Shown here piece by piece: positions 25,967 through 34,192 of a stretch of 64,000 bases of DNA (within the stretch, counting starts at the first letter, position 1; each line of letters opens with the position of its first letter). This DNA comes from Phyllobacterium pellucidum (GTDB taxonomy: Bacteria; Pseudomonadota; Alphaproteobacteria; Rhizobiales; Rhizobiaceae), in NCBI RefSeq assembly GCF_013327855.1, contig NZ_JABUMX010000005.1:177256-241255 (forward strand), written 5' to 3'. The translations under genes were made by a program, and so were the position numbers. The notes below the pieces were generated by a model. That model ran no database searches, had not been told where the DNA came from, and saw nothing but the letters and a program-made list of their open reading frames with translations.

Positions 25967-26802
25967 CCATTGCTGTTCCCACCGCCCGTCGCAGCCTGCG
26001 GCTCGACGGTTTCCTTGATGCCGCTGGAGCGTGGCTCCTGGCCCTGATCTGGATCGCGCCGCTGCTTTTTGCGGTTTGGGCGTCGTTGATGCCCTCCGGC
26101 CATGCGCTCGATTTCAGCGGCAGCGTCGCGCCGACGCTGGACAATTATCAAAACGCCTGGAATGCCGCGCCCTGGGGGCTCTACTTCCGCAACACGCTGC
26201 TCCTGGTCAGCTTCACACTGGTCGGCCAGCTTATCCTCTGTACCCTTGCCGGCTATGCATTCGCACGCTTCGAATTCATTGGACGGGAACTCGTTTTCAT
26301 GCTCGTCCTCCTGCAGCTTTTCATCCTGCCGGAAGTCCTGATCGTCGAGAACTATGCGATGATTTCGCGCCTGTCCCTCTTCGACACGATTGCAGGCATG
26401 GGCTTGCCCTACGTCGCCAGCGCCTTTGGCATCTTCCTTCTGCGCCAGGCGTTCAAATCGGTTCCGGTCGAACTCGAGGAAGCCGCGCGCATCGAAGGCT
26501 GCAGCTGGCTTGGCGTGCTCTGGCGGGTATATGTTCCTGCCGCGAAGCCGGTTTACCTCGCCTATGCTCTGGTCTCGGTGGCGACCCACTGGAACAACTT
26601 CCTGTGGCCATTGATCGTCACTAATTCCGCCGAAACGCGGCCCGTTACCGTTGGTCTTTCGTTGTTTGGCGCACCAGAGAGCGGCGTTAACATCTCGACG
26701 ATCAGCGCGGCTACGGTCATGGTCGTCGCTCCGCTGATGATCGCCTTCCTAATCTTTCAGAGACAATTCATCCAGGCATTCCTGCGCGCTGGCATTCGTT
26801 AG
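25963..26802 (+). CDS. ABC sugar/glycerol-phosphate permease, UgpE-like
   Basis: A 279-residue permease with six hydrophobic segments and the EAA loop (LEEAARIEGCSWLGVLWRV), the second permease of the operon. The ATG is fixed by an ATGA overlap with the previous gene, although the frame is open much further upstream. No catabolic enzyme follows; the operon ends at a hairpin facing the Cap15-like gene. Confidence 0.87.
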   Translation: MTIAVPTARRSLRLDGFLDAAGAWLLALIWIAPLLFAVWASLMPSGHALDFSGSVAPTLDNYQNAWNAAPWGLYFRNTLLLVSFTLVGQLILCTLAGYAFARFEFIGRELVFMLVLLQLFILPEVLIVENYAMISRLSLFDTIAGMGLPYVASAFGIFLLRQAFKSVPVELEEAARIEGCSWLGVLWRVYVPAAKPVYLAYALVSVATHWNNFLWPLIVTNSAETRPVTVGLSLFGAPESGVNISTISAATVMVVAPLMIAFLIFQRQFIQAFLRAGIR

Positions 26803-26807
26803 GCGAG

Positions 26808-26829
26808 GGCCGGCGCTGCGGCGCTGGCC
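26808..26829. terminator. GC-rich hairpin between converging genes
   Basis: GGCCGGCGC, loop TGCG, GCGCTGGCC: a nine-bp stem with one G-T pair immediately after the permease stop and before the end of the opposing gene. No T-tract is present on either side, so it is only a likely terminator. Confidence 0.4.
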
Positions 26830-26855
26830 AACGGCCTGCCGCGCCTCTGTTTCGA

Positions 26856-27476
26856 TCAGCGCTGCCGGTTGAAGGACCGTGCGACGACGATCTCGCCGGT
26901 CGTCTTGCGCTCGGTATGATAGGTCCCCCGCAATTTGTTTCTATCTTCATCGAAGTAGAGATCGAGGTAGCACACGCCCTCATGCGGCATGCTGCGGCTG
27001 CGAAACTGCGCCTGGGGATCGGTATCGTAGATATACCAGATACGAAACTTGCCAATCTGGTAGAACGGCTTCAGGAAGCATTGCGTCGTTTGCGACTTCG
27101 TCTCCCCGGACTTGAACGTAACCGACGTGGAGAAGAATCCCTGCCGTATGGCAATCGCGACTGGAATAGGCGGCACCTGAATTCCAGTCGCCGGATCCGA
27201 ATAGGTCGAGACCACTTGGCCGGTCCATGTGCCATTGAGATCAGGGAAGGTGTGGCGCTGCAGCGAGGGAAGCCAATGCCAGGCAAGGCTCCAAATCAAC
27301 TGCACGAGACCAGCAAGGATCGCCGCTGACGCCAGAAATACGAGCGACCAATTTTCAGGGGTCGCGGGCATGTCACCGAACACATATCCATATGCATACT
27401 GGGCGAGGTAGAAACTCAGCACCACGCCAGCGAGAACCAGGCCGAACTGATACTTCGTCGGAACAAGCCGCCACAT
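26856..27476 (-). CDS. Cap15-like CBASS effector (2TM plus beta-barrel), orphan
   Basis: A 206-residue protein with two N-terminal membrane helices (about 10-32 and 43-65) followed by a beta-rich domain starting FPDLNGTWTGQV and ending with the HEGVCYLDLYF and LRGTYHTERKTTGEI blocks. This matches the SMODS-associated 2TM beta-strand-rich effector family, whose CBASS member Cap15 senses a cyclic nucleotide and disrupts the inner membrane. CBASS needs a CD-NTase synthase beside the effector; none is present within the window. Family assignment is from memory of the motif pattern; function here is inferred. Confidence 0.65.
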   Translation of the reverse strand: MWRLVPTKYQFGLVLAGVVLSFYLAQYAYGYVFGDMPATPENWSLVFLASAAILAGLVQLIWSLAWHWLPSLQRHTFPDLNGTWTGQVVSTYSDPATGIQVPPIPVAIAIRQGFFSTSVTFKSGETKSQTTQCFLKPFYQIGKFRIWYIYDTDPQAQFRSRSMPHEGVCYLDLYFDEDRNKLRGTYHTERKTTGEIVVARSFNRQR

Positions 27477-27818
27477 CTACGCATCTCCCAAAGAAAAGGA
27501 TTGGCAATGGTGCCTCATGGCGCTGTGTCAGATGTCGCCGCTGGACGCTCTTCTTCATAGTCAAGTTTCATCAACAGCCCGGTCATCGATTCCCCCCAAA
27601 ATCAGCCCCTCACAAACTCTATGGAGGACCGATAAATGACAAGGCCGTTTGTTGCGATCGGGCTTGATATAGAAAACGTCGTTACCAGTCGGTGTATTCG
27701 TTAAATTGGCACCGGTGTCGATAACGCGCCGATTTAATGGGTTTCAAGTGGCGTCAACAATGACAATATTGACGGACCGCTTCGGCAATCTTGTTACGGT
27801 TACACCGGTGAGAATTGA
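27477..27818. other. Intergenic region between Cap15-like gene and small unknown gene
   Basis: A divergent upstream region of about 340 bases, noticeably lower in GC than flanking genes in its second half. I see no CD-NTase remnant, RNA or repeat in it. It likely holds promoters for both flanking genes. Confidence 0.45.
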
Positions 27819-28163
27819 ATGAAGCTGATTCGGAGTGGACGTGAGAGTGATGAACTTCAGAGCAGTCACCATGCGCTTTTCAACGACAGCGCTAATCGTC
27901 GCCTGCTGAACTCAATTAGACGCGCGTTTCCGAAAATGTATTCGGCATATGTCTTGGATTGGATACCAGAGCAAGGGGAGGACATCTTTACCGTTCTGGT
28001 CGATGACAACACTGTTGCTACGTTCGAACTGTCGAGATTGAATTGTGAATTGGCAGAAGCACAAAATGTTCGGATGACCAAAGACTATCAACGTGCTCTC
28101 CAGAAGCACAAGATGATAAAACTTCTGATCGCTCTGGAGTTGGCCGCAGAGAACGCTGAGTAA
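27819..28163 (+). CDS. Small hypothetical protein, 114 aa
   Basis: A 114-residue soluble protein, not recognised. The central part (YVLDWIPEQGEDIFTVLVDDNTVATFELSR region) looks like a beta hairpin unit, and the end is helical. Base composition is lower in GC than neighbours, hinting at horizontal origin together with the Cap15-like gene. The ribosome site is weak (GAGA). It may be a real accessory gene; it is not homologous to CD-NTases as far as I can see. Confidence 0.45.
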   Translation: MKLIRSGRESDELQSSHHALFNDSANRRLLNSIRRAFPKMYSAYVLDWIPEQGEDIFTVLVDDNTVATFELSRLNCELAEAQNVRMTKDYQRALQKHKMIKLLIALELAAENAE

Positions 28164-28541
28164 GCATGATTGCAAAGGAAGAATTTAAGAAACTTTGTGC
28201 GGTCGCAGCGAGTGACAAGTGCGAATTGAAGTCCTGGCTCTCGTAAATAGGCATGAGTGTACGATCGGTGTAATATTGAACATGTGAGTTCTCGCTGAAT
28301 GGCGACGTCGGAGCAATCGTCATCCGGTCGTCGACCACCTTCGACAAACCTCGATCCGCTGCAAATCGCGCTCGCTCATTACAATCAGTCCCATCCGCAT
28401 CTCCCACGTCATCAAAAACGCCGGAAGAGTGACATTCTTACTTTGCAGAAACAGGACACTTCAACTTTGCGGCTACACACACTTGCATAAGGCGTATTAT
28501 GGAACTAGCGCCCAGCCAGCCGCCAGCCGCTTACGATACAG
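28164..28541. other. Intergenic region, nothing recognised
   Basis: About 380 bases after the small unknown gene, facing the end of the FGE gene. Only short open frames without ribosome sites are present, and no strong hairpin or repeat. Its uneven base composition suggests mobile-element debris, but no end or transposase fragment could be identified. Confidence 0.4.
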
Positions 28542-29561
28542 CTATTGCCTCACGATGCAGCGGAAACCGATATGTGATGTCGCCGATTCCTCCTGCTGCG
28601 CGTGGCGCGCGGCCGGCCGATAGCGGCGGCAGTAGTTTGGCGCGCAAAGGTGCGAACCGCCTTTTACAACGCGGCGGGCAATCTTGACTTCAGGTTGACT
28701 GGGATCAAAGCTCGCCTGCGCTTCAGCACGCCGTGGATTTTCCGGAATGCAACAGGCCTTCGCGGCCGGCTCGGGATGGGCATCCGACCAATAGTCTACT
28801 GTCCACTCCCAGACATTCCCGATCATGTCATGAATGCCATAGCAGTTGGCCGGGAAATGCCCCACCGGCGAGGTTCGGTAGAATCCGTCCTCTTCGAGGT
28901 TCTCGTTGGGAAAACGGCCCTGCCACGTGTTCGCCATGTGTTGGCCATTGGGGATAAATTCGCTTCCCCAGGCATACTCCGCAGCCTCCAGTCCACCCCG
29001 CGCGGCAAGTTCCCATTCGGCTTCGGTCGGAAGTTCCTTGCCTGCCCAGGCCGCGTAGGCTTTGGCATCATCATAGGCGACGTGGACGACGGGATGGTCA
29101 AGGATGGTAGCGATGCTGGTTTTGCGGCCATAGGGATGGCGCCAGCTTGCGCCAAGCAGATAGTTCCACCATTGATAGATATCAGGCTTGCTGACGATGT
29201 GCGACGGCGCGATGAAGACCATGGAACCCGCCCGGAGGTTTTTCTGCGCCGCACCGGGATAGTCCGCAGCAACCGGTTTTTTCTCCGCGACAGTTACATG
29301 CCCGGTAGCGTTGACGAACTCCAGGAACTGCCTGTTCGTCACCGGCATGATATCGATCCAGAATCCGTCAACATATACGGGATGCGCTGGCGCCTCTTCC
29401 GGATAATGGTCGTTGGATCCCATCAGGAATGTCTTTGCATCGATGCGGACCATGCCTGCCCGGCTTGTGGCGTCGTTCCGTTTTGCGGCAGCGCTTGGTT
29501 GAGCAAGCGTGCTTTCGCTCGCAGCAACTTGTTTGCCAATGCGCGCCCTGGTTTCACTCAT
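28542..29561 (-). CDS. Formylglycine-generating enzyme (SUMF1 family)
   Basis: A 339-residue enzyme that converts a cysteine in sulfatases to formylglycine. It starts its domain near residue 37 (MVRIDAKTFLMGSNDHYPEEAP) and has the family blocks LPTEAEWELAARGG, NVWEWT and a C-terminal GGSHLC/YCRRYRPAAR/GFRC stretch. The copper-binding, oxygen-activating cysteine pair is present as C306 and C311, so this is a genuine FGE rather than an inactive homologue. No sulfatase is visible. The start overlaps the DUF2950 stop by 4 bases. Confidence 0.88.
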   Translation of the reverse strand: MSETRARIGKQVAASESTLAQPSAAAKRNDATSRAGMVRIDAKTFLMGSNDHYPEEAPAHPVYVDGFWIDIMPVTNRQFLEFVNATGHVTVAEKKPVAADYPGAAQKNLRAGSMVFIAPSHIVSKPDIYQWWNYLLGASWRHPYGRKTSIATILDHPVVHVAYDDAKAYAAWAGKELPTEAEWELAARGGLEAAEYAWGSEFIPNGQHMANTWQGRFPNENLEEDGFYRTSPVGHFPANCYGIHDMIGNVWEWTVDYWSDAHPEPAAKACCIPENPRRAEAQASFDPSQPEVKIARRVVKGGSHLCAPNYCRRYRPAARHAQQEESATSHIGFRCIVRQ

Positions 29562-30487
29562 TCTTCGACTTCCTCCCAGGTCTTGTCGGGATTGAAGACG
29601 TTGATTTGCTTGACCAGCTTGGCGGTTTGCGGCCCAAGGTCCTTTTCATAGACCGTCCCGTGATGACTGACGACAAAGGTCATCACGCCGGTCTCGCCAT
29701 AGATTGCCGGCCAGGCGATCAAGGCATGTCCGGCAATCATGTTGCCGTTGATGACGAAATCGTATTTGCCACCGGCAATATTGCTGCCTTGGGACTTGAG
29801 GATGCGATAACGATAGCCGAAATAGCCATGGTCCGATGCGGCTGCACCCTCGACCTTAGCCGGATCGGCAAAGCTGCCGGCCGGACTTTCTTCGCCGCCA
29901 TCAGATTTCCAATAGAGGCCGTCCTGTTTTCCGGGCTCGCTGATGAGTTTTTGCGCAAATTCAAGAACGCCGTCCCCATCATGATCTTCCTCGGCGTAGG
30001 TATCCTGGGCGCGAACTTCATCGCGAGCGGTCTGGATCGCCTGCAACTCGTTCTCGCCTATCCGGCGCGAGAGGATTTCCTCAAGACCTGCAACAGTGTC
30101 GAACTGCCAGCCCGCATCGTGCTTGACCAGTGGAAACGGAAACGGCCAGACACGGCTGCCCAGGATGACTTCCTTGGCGCCGTCATCGCGATCTTTCAGC
30201 TCCGTGCGTTCCTTCGATGCCTGCAGCAGTTCCGCGAGCCGATCGCCCAAATCTTCCGATTTCCTGGCCTGCTCGGCATTCAGTCCGAGCAACTTCGCCA
30301 GAGCGTCAACGTCCTTGGCTTCCAGCCCCTTCTTCAGCGCATCGAGCGCGTCGCCCGGATCCTTGAATGTTTCAGCCTCCGGGCCGACAAAGCGCTGGAG
30401 CGACTGTTCCGCCGCGAACGACGTGGTCACGGGCAGCGCTGCAAGCACTGCGGCGAGGACGAACATTTTCAGAGTTGTGCGATACAT
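29558..30487 (-). CDS. DUF2950 exported protein
   Basis: A 309-residue secreted protein with a Sec signal peptide (cleavage near SFAAE). The mature part has the DUF2950 features: FVGPEAETFKDPGDALDAL, a WPFPFPLVKHDAGWQFDT block, and a GYFGYRYRILKSQG region followed by TGVMTFVVSHHGTVYEKDLG. The function is unknown. AAGGGA precedes the ATG, and it is translationally coupled to FGE. Such genes commonly accompany DUF3300 and sulfatase-related genes in rhizobia (recollection). Confidence 0.85.
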   Translation of the reverse strand: MYRTTLKMFVLAAVLAALPVTTSFAAEQSLQRFVGPEAETFKDPGDALDALKKGLEAKDVDALAKLLGLNAEQARKSEDLGDRLAELLQASKERTELKDRDDGAKEVILGSRVWPFPFPLVKHDAGWQFDTVAGLEEILSRRIGENELQAIQTARDEVRAQDTYAEEDHDGDGVLEFAQKLISEPGKQDGLYWKSDGGEESPAGSFADPAKVEGAAASDHGYFGYRYRILKSQGSNIAGGKYDFVINGNMIAGHALIAWPAIYGETGVMTFVVSHHGTVYEKDLGPQTAKLVKQINVFNPDKTWEEVEE

Positions 30488-30530
30488 TTTGAAATCCCTT
30501 CAAAACGAAACTCGGTTGGCAGCGTTCGAG

Positions 30531-31919
30531 CTAACGGCGCCCGCCGCCTCGACCACCGCCACCTCGGCCGCCGCCGCCCTGCCGTCGGCCTCCACCACCA
30601 TGGGAAATGCGCGGTCCACCACCACCGTGCCCGACCCTCGCTCCGCCGCCGACATTGCGGCTGACATTGCCACGCTGCGATGCAATACGCGTGTCGCGGC
30701 CGGCACCGTAGTTGCCCAGCGCGCTTGGCTGCCTCGGACGGTTGTCAATGCGCCCGGCCGCCCTGTTGGTCGGACGGTTGGCGTTCTTGAGCTGTCCCGC
30801 ATTGCCGGGTCGGTCCCGATTGGCAACCTGACCCTTGTTTGGGCGATTGGCTCCTGCTCTCTGCCCGATATCGCGGTTTGCAACCTGCCCCTGAACCTTG
30901 TTGGCGATGTTGCCGCCGCCTTTCTGCTTGAGGCCCTGCTGTACATCGCGCCGAATATCGCTGGCCTGGATCTTGGATTTCGCACCAGCCAGGTTACCCG
31001 TCCGTTCGCGGTTCTGCAGATTGTTTTTCACATCGAGGCGGTTGCCCCGGTTCTCGCGAATGTTATTGGCGACGGAATCGCGATCGAAATTGAACTTGTT
31101 CCTGTCGAAGTTGAGGTTGTTGATGTTGTTCCTGTCGAAGTTGAAGTCGTTGCGGTTGATGTTGTCGATGTCGATATCGATGTCATCGCCGCTCCAGGAA
31201 TGCCAGTTGTCCCAGTCCACCGCTGCGCCAAAGACCGCACCGGTGACAAAGCCGCTCCAATAGGGAGCGTAAGGATAATAATAGGAAGGATACGGGTCGC
31301 CGTAGACGATCGGCGCGGTCGCGACATAGGTCGGGTTGGTCAAAATGACCGGGTCGTAGGTCGGAACGTAGGTTACTTCCTTTTGCGCCGGCCGGATGAT
31401 GACATTGTCATTCTTGGTTTCGACGATCACCTTGCTGTCCGATTTGATCGTGCCGTCGGCCACCGCCTTGTCACGCAACTGCTGGATTGCGACGAGAACA
31501 TCCTTCTGCTGGTTGGCGACGGCTTCGCCAAGCTGCTCGGTCCACGCGAGATCGTCGTTCATCATGGTCAGAACGGTCGGATAATTGAGCAGGGAAACGA
31601 TACTGCCATCCCAACTGGAATCGGGTTTCAGCTCGGGCTTGCTTTTGACCTGGTCCATGAACCGCGCGGCTTGCACAATCTGCAATGGATTGACTGTTGC
31701 GGAGAGCACCAGCGCGACAAGATCATCGGGATAAAGGGCGATGCGCGCAACAAGGGTTTCCAGTTCGTCCTCCGTCAGCAAGGATGGCTCTTCAATCGCG
31801 GCGGTCGCCGTTGCCGGCGCAGGTTGGGTTTGAGCCAAGGCGCTGCACCATGGTGCCGCCGACAGCATCAAGGCCGCCGTTGCGATAAGAGCAATCGCAT
31901 TCCTGTGAAATGGCATCAT
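30531..31919 (-). CDS. DUF3300 exported protein with Asn-rich repeats and Gly/Arg tail
   Basis: A 462-residue secreted protein. After a signal peptide (ending near ALAQT), the DUF3300 domain spans about 40-240 (LVARIALYPDDLVALVLSA; TYVPTYDP). It is followed by a low-complexity Asn/Asp/Phe repeat (units like NFDRNN, LNFDRN, FNFDRD) and a long Asn/Arg/Gln region ending in a Gly-Arg-rich tail. GAGGAG precedes ATG 31919; a longer frame to 32009 has no ribosome site. Probably envelope-associated; function unknown. Confidence 0.82.
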   Translation of the reverse strand: MMPFHRNAIALIATAALMLSAAPWCSALAQTQPAPATATAAIEEPSLLTEDELETLVARIALYPDDLVALVLSATVNPLQIVQAARFMDQVKSKPELKPDSSWDGSIVSLLNYPTVLTMMNDDLAWTEQLGEAVANQQKDVLVAIQQLRDKAVADGTIKSDSKVIVETKNDNVIIRPAQKEVTYVPTYDPVILTNPTYVATAPIVYGDPYPSYYYPYAPYWSGFVTGAVFGAAVDWDNWHSWSGDDIDIDIDNINRNDFNFDRNNINNLNFDRNKFNFDRDSVANNIRENRGNRLDVKNNLQNRERTGNLAGAKSKIQASDIRRDVQQGLKQKGGGNIANKVQGQVANRDIGQRAGANRPNKGQVANRDRPGNAGQLKNANRPTNRAAGRIDNRPRQPSALGNYGAGRDTRIASQRGNVSRNVGGGARVGHGGGGPRISHGGGGRRQGGGGRGGGGRGGGRR

Positions 31920-31957
31920 GGTTCTCCTCACATTCTGGTTGGCGGCACAAGTCCAAC

Positions 31958-32992
31958 CTATTCGGGATAGATGCTTTTCCAATCGGTCTTCATGCTGGCG
32001 ATGGTCCATCCTCGCTTCGGACCCTCGTCCAGACCACGGTCGAGGCGGCCAAAGTGTGACTTGCGATCATAGGCGTATTCCCGTTCTCCGTCATCGTGGT
32101 GAACAAGAAGGCCCAGTCGCCGGCCGGAACCGGATGTCGTCCATTCCAGCATTTCGAAGTCACCGTCGGAATTGCCGAAAGCTGCAATCGGCTGCCGCCC
32201 GATGAATCTGTTAATGCCAACCGGCTTGCCGGCCTTATCGTCGATGAAATCGATCTCCGGCAGGCGAATGATTACAGGCTTCCCGTCACGAACTTCGTAC
32301 TTGGTCTTGATACTCGATCCTATGACATTCTCGGCTGGTATCCCATAGACTTTGTCAGTCCATGGACGCATGAATTCAATGCCACCGCCGGATACGATGA
32401 ACACCTTGAAGCCGTTCTGTTTGAGATAGTCGATGACCTCGAGCATAGGCTGGAAGATGAGCGACGTGTACGGTTTGTCGAGTTTGGGATGACGTGCCTT
32501 GGCGATCCAGTCAGCAACAATCTTGCTGAACTCCTCACTTGTCATGCCGGCGTGGGTTGCCGCCACAAGTTCGACAAGTCCGCGCTCGCCCGACGCCGCG
32601 ACACCGTTCAAATCTCCTGAAAGGACAGATTTGAACGGTTCGGTGGTCTGCCATTCCGGATGCTCCGGCACGAGGGCTTTCACGCGGTCGAGGACAAATG
32701 CGAGCTGGACATACATCGGCTGCTCGCCCCAGAGCGTGCCGTCATTGTCAAAGACGGCAATTCGGTTGTCGAGGTCGACGAAGTCGGCATTCTCTTCGGT
32801 GGTAACGGCCTTCACGAAATCGATGATCCTTGCCTTGGCATCACCGTCGGACCACGAGGAAAGCGGCGCCTTTGCCCCCTGTGCAAGAGCGGTGACAGGC
32901 ATTGCTAAAGTGGAAGCCAAGGGCGAACATGCATTGCCCGGGTTTTGGTCTCTTGCCGCGCCATTCTCGACTTGCCTTCTGCCTTTGCTCAT
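31958..32992 (-). CDS. HAD-superfamily phosphatase (phosphoserine phosphatase-like), exported
   Basis: A HAD hydrolase with motif I FDNDGTLW (nucleophile Asp), motif II IVSGGG and motif IV GNSDGD. The catalytic part is about 300 residues. Just before it, SPLASTLAMPVTALAQG resembles the end of a signal peptide, consistent with a periplasmic acid phosphatase. The N-terminus is uncertain: ATG 32992 has weak support, ATG 32902 would leave only a cleavage site, and a frameshift in the signal peptide is possible. It ends 38 bases before the DUF3300 gene. Confidence 0.75.
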   Translation of the reverse strand: MSKGRRQVENGAARDQNPGNACSPLASTLAMPVTALAQGAKAPLSSWSDGDAKARIIDFVKAVTTEENADFVDLDNRIAVFDNDGTLWGEQPMYVQLAFVLDRVKALVPEHPEWQTTEPFKSVLSGDLNGVAASGERGLVELVAATHAGMTSEEFSKIVADWIAKARHPKLDKPYTSLIFQPMLEVIDYLKQNGFKVFIVSGGGIEFMRPWTDKVYGIPAENVIGSSIKTKYEVRDGKPVIIRLPEIDFIDDKAGKPVGINRFIGRQPIAAFGNSDGDFEMLEWTTSGSGRRLGLLVHHDDGEREYAYDRKSHFGRLDRGLDEGPKRGWTIASMKTDWKSIYPE

Positions 32993-33140
32993 TCCGGACG
33001 CCCATCGGGGCGGCTGCCGGAACGTCTTGCTCGCCCGCTCGGTCAGGGCGAAAGGCGGATGCGGTGTAAACAAGTGAGCCGCCGGCATCGTCGCAGCCCA
33101 GAACCAATGTGGTTCCGGCGCGGAATCAGATCGAAAGCCG

Positions 33141-33254
33141 GTCAAGAACCTCGATGAGGAAAACTATAAATTCCTGAAGGTTTACGCAGCCCATCGCCGG
33201 ACCACCATGTCAAACGCATTGAATGAATTTCTCATCGAGAAATCTGGGCTGTAA
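33141..33254 (+). pseudogene. Remnant of a ribbon-helix-helix antitoxin-type protein
   Basis: In frame from 33141 to TAA 33252-33254 the sequence reads VKNLDEENYKFLKVYAAHRR and continues TTMSNALNEFLIEKSGL. The KNLDEE-Y-LK-AA pattern is that of a MetJ/Arc-type antitoxin or plasmid-stability protein. Going upstream there is no ATG, GTG or TTG before an in-frame stop, so the N-terminus and start are gone. No toxin partner follows. Confidence 0.4.
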
Positions 33255-33538
33255 CCTTCGCCCAAGCGTGACTTCCGTCGCGGCACGTGCTTCGACGCCG
33301 GCCGGTGCAGCGCAGCGCCAATGTTGAGCCAGGAGCGAATGTCAGAATGTTCTTTCTTGCTGCGCGCGGCGATCGACGCGCGACCGAAAGCGCCCCCTCC
33401 GCACGGGCGTTTTACCTCAGTCGACTTCACCGGTGAAGATCGAAATCCCGATGAGGCATGATGGGAGGGGCCGCCGGCTGTATCGCCTCTTATTGCGACG
33501 GCTTGAGGAAGACCGATCAAGCCCTGGCGACGAAGCGC
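33255..33538. other. Intergenic region, nothing recognised
   Basis: About 280 bases downstream of the antitoxin remnant and facing the end of the MliC-like gene. Open frames here lack ribosome sites and recognisable motifs. Confidence 0.4.
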
Positions 33539-33859
33539 TCAACCTCCAGTGCATTCGGACGGCACGGCTCGGCCAACGCCCCACGATAGCTTCCCCTGCA
33601 CGATACTCAGCGTCTGGCGGCCATTCGAAAAAGTCGTTCCACCGGGCCCCATCAAGGGCAGCTCGACCTCTGTCGCGCCGTTGACGGATACCGAAGCCCG
33701 ATCGCCAAGGAGACGTACTGCCAGATGCGTGCCGTCCTCGCACTTGTAGTTGCTGACCGGATAGGGGTTGCCCACGCCCACCGACGCTCCAGGCGTGGAT
33801 GGCTCATTGCTTACAAGCATCAAGGCGCTGATTGCCGCGATCGATAGATGACCCAACAT
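33539..33859 (-). CDS. MliC-like lysozyme-inhibitor family protein
   Basis: A 106-residue exported protein. A short hydrophobic signal (MLGHLSIAAISALMLV) is followed by a domain resembling MliC, the membrane-bound inhibitor of C-type lysozyme: YKCEDGTHLAVRLLGDRASV, then a FSNGRQTLSIVQGK stretch and a late cysteine (SECTGG). C in YKC and the final C could form the family disulfide. There is no lipobox Cys at the signal end, so it would be a periplasmic rather than lipoprotein form. GGAG precedes ATG 33859. Confidence 0.68.
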   Translation of the reverse strand: MLGHLSIAAISALMLVSNEPSTPGASVGVGNPYPVSNYKCEDGTHLAVRLLGDRASVSVNGATEVELPLMGPGGTTFSNGRQTLSIVQGKLSWGVGRAVPSECTGG

Positions 33860-34192
33860 GGTAGTTCTCCAAACTGGATCGAGAGTAGATGAAACAGAGA
33901 ATGATGTCTTCTCCGGAGGACGAGCCGCGCAGATATTCACCACGGCCGCACCAAAAAAGGTCAAGCAACCTACTCGATCGCTCTCTGGCAGTGGCTCCGG
34001 TGGCCTTGTGGCCGGCGGGCGGGCGTGGTCTTTCGATAAAAGCCAAGGGCCGGTCCCTGCGGTCCCACTGTTCCGCCAATCCGTCAAAGTAAAAACGCAT
34101 TGGGTGGAACCGACGGAAGTGGCGGGCTTGCAGTTTGTTTAGTCAAGAAACATGCGGGCCGGTCTAGGTCTTTATTATGTGCGGCACTGTAA
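33860..34192. other. Intergenic region, nothing recognised
   Basis: About 330 bases between the MliC-like gene start and the end of the alcohol dehydrogenase gene. Open frames are overlapping shadows without good starts. It probably holds the MliC promoter. Confidence 0.4.

Noticed and set aside
26856..28163. Complete CBASS operon
   Set aside because: Only the effector-like gene is present. No CD-NTase, Cap2/Cap3 or peptidase-type accessory motif is seen on either strand.
28164..28541. Possible insertion-sequence debris
   Set aside because: Base composition is uneven, but no terminal inverted repeats, target duplication or transposase motif could be identified.
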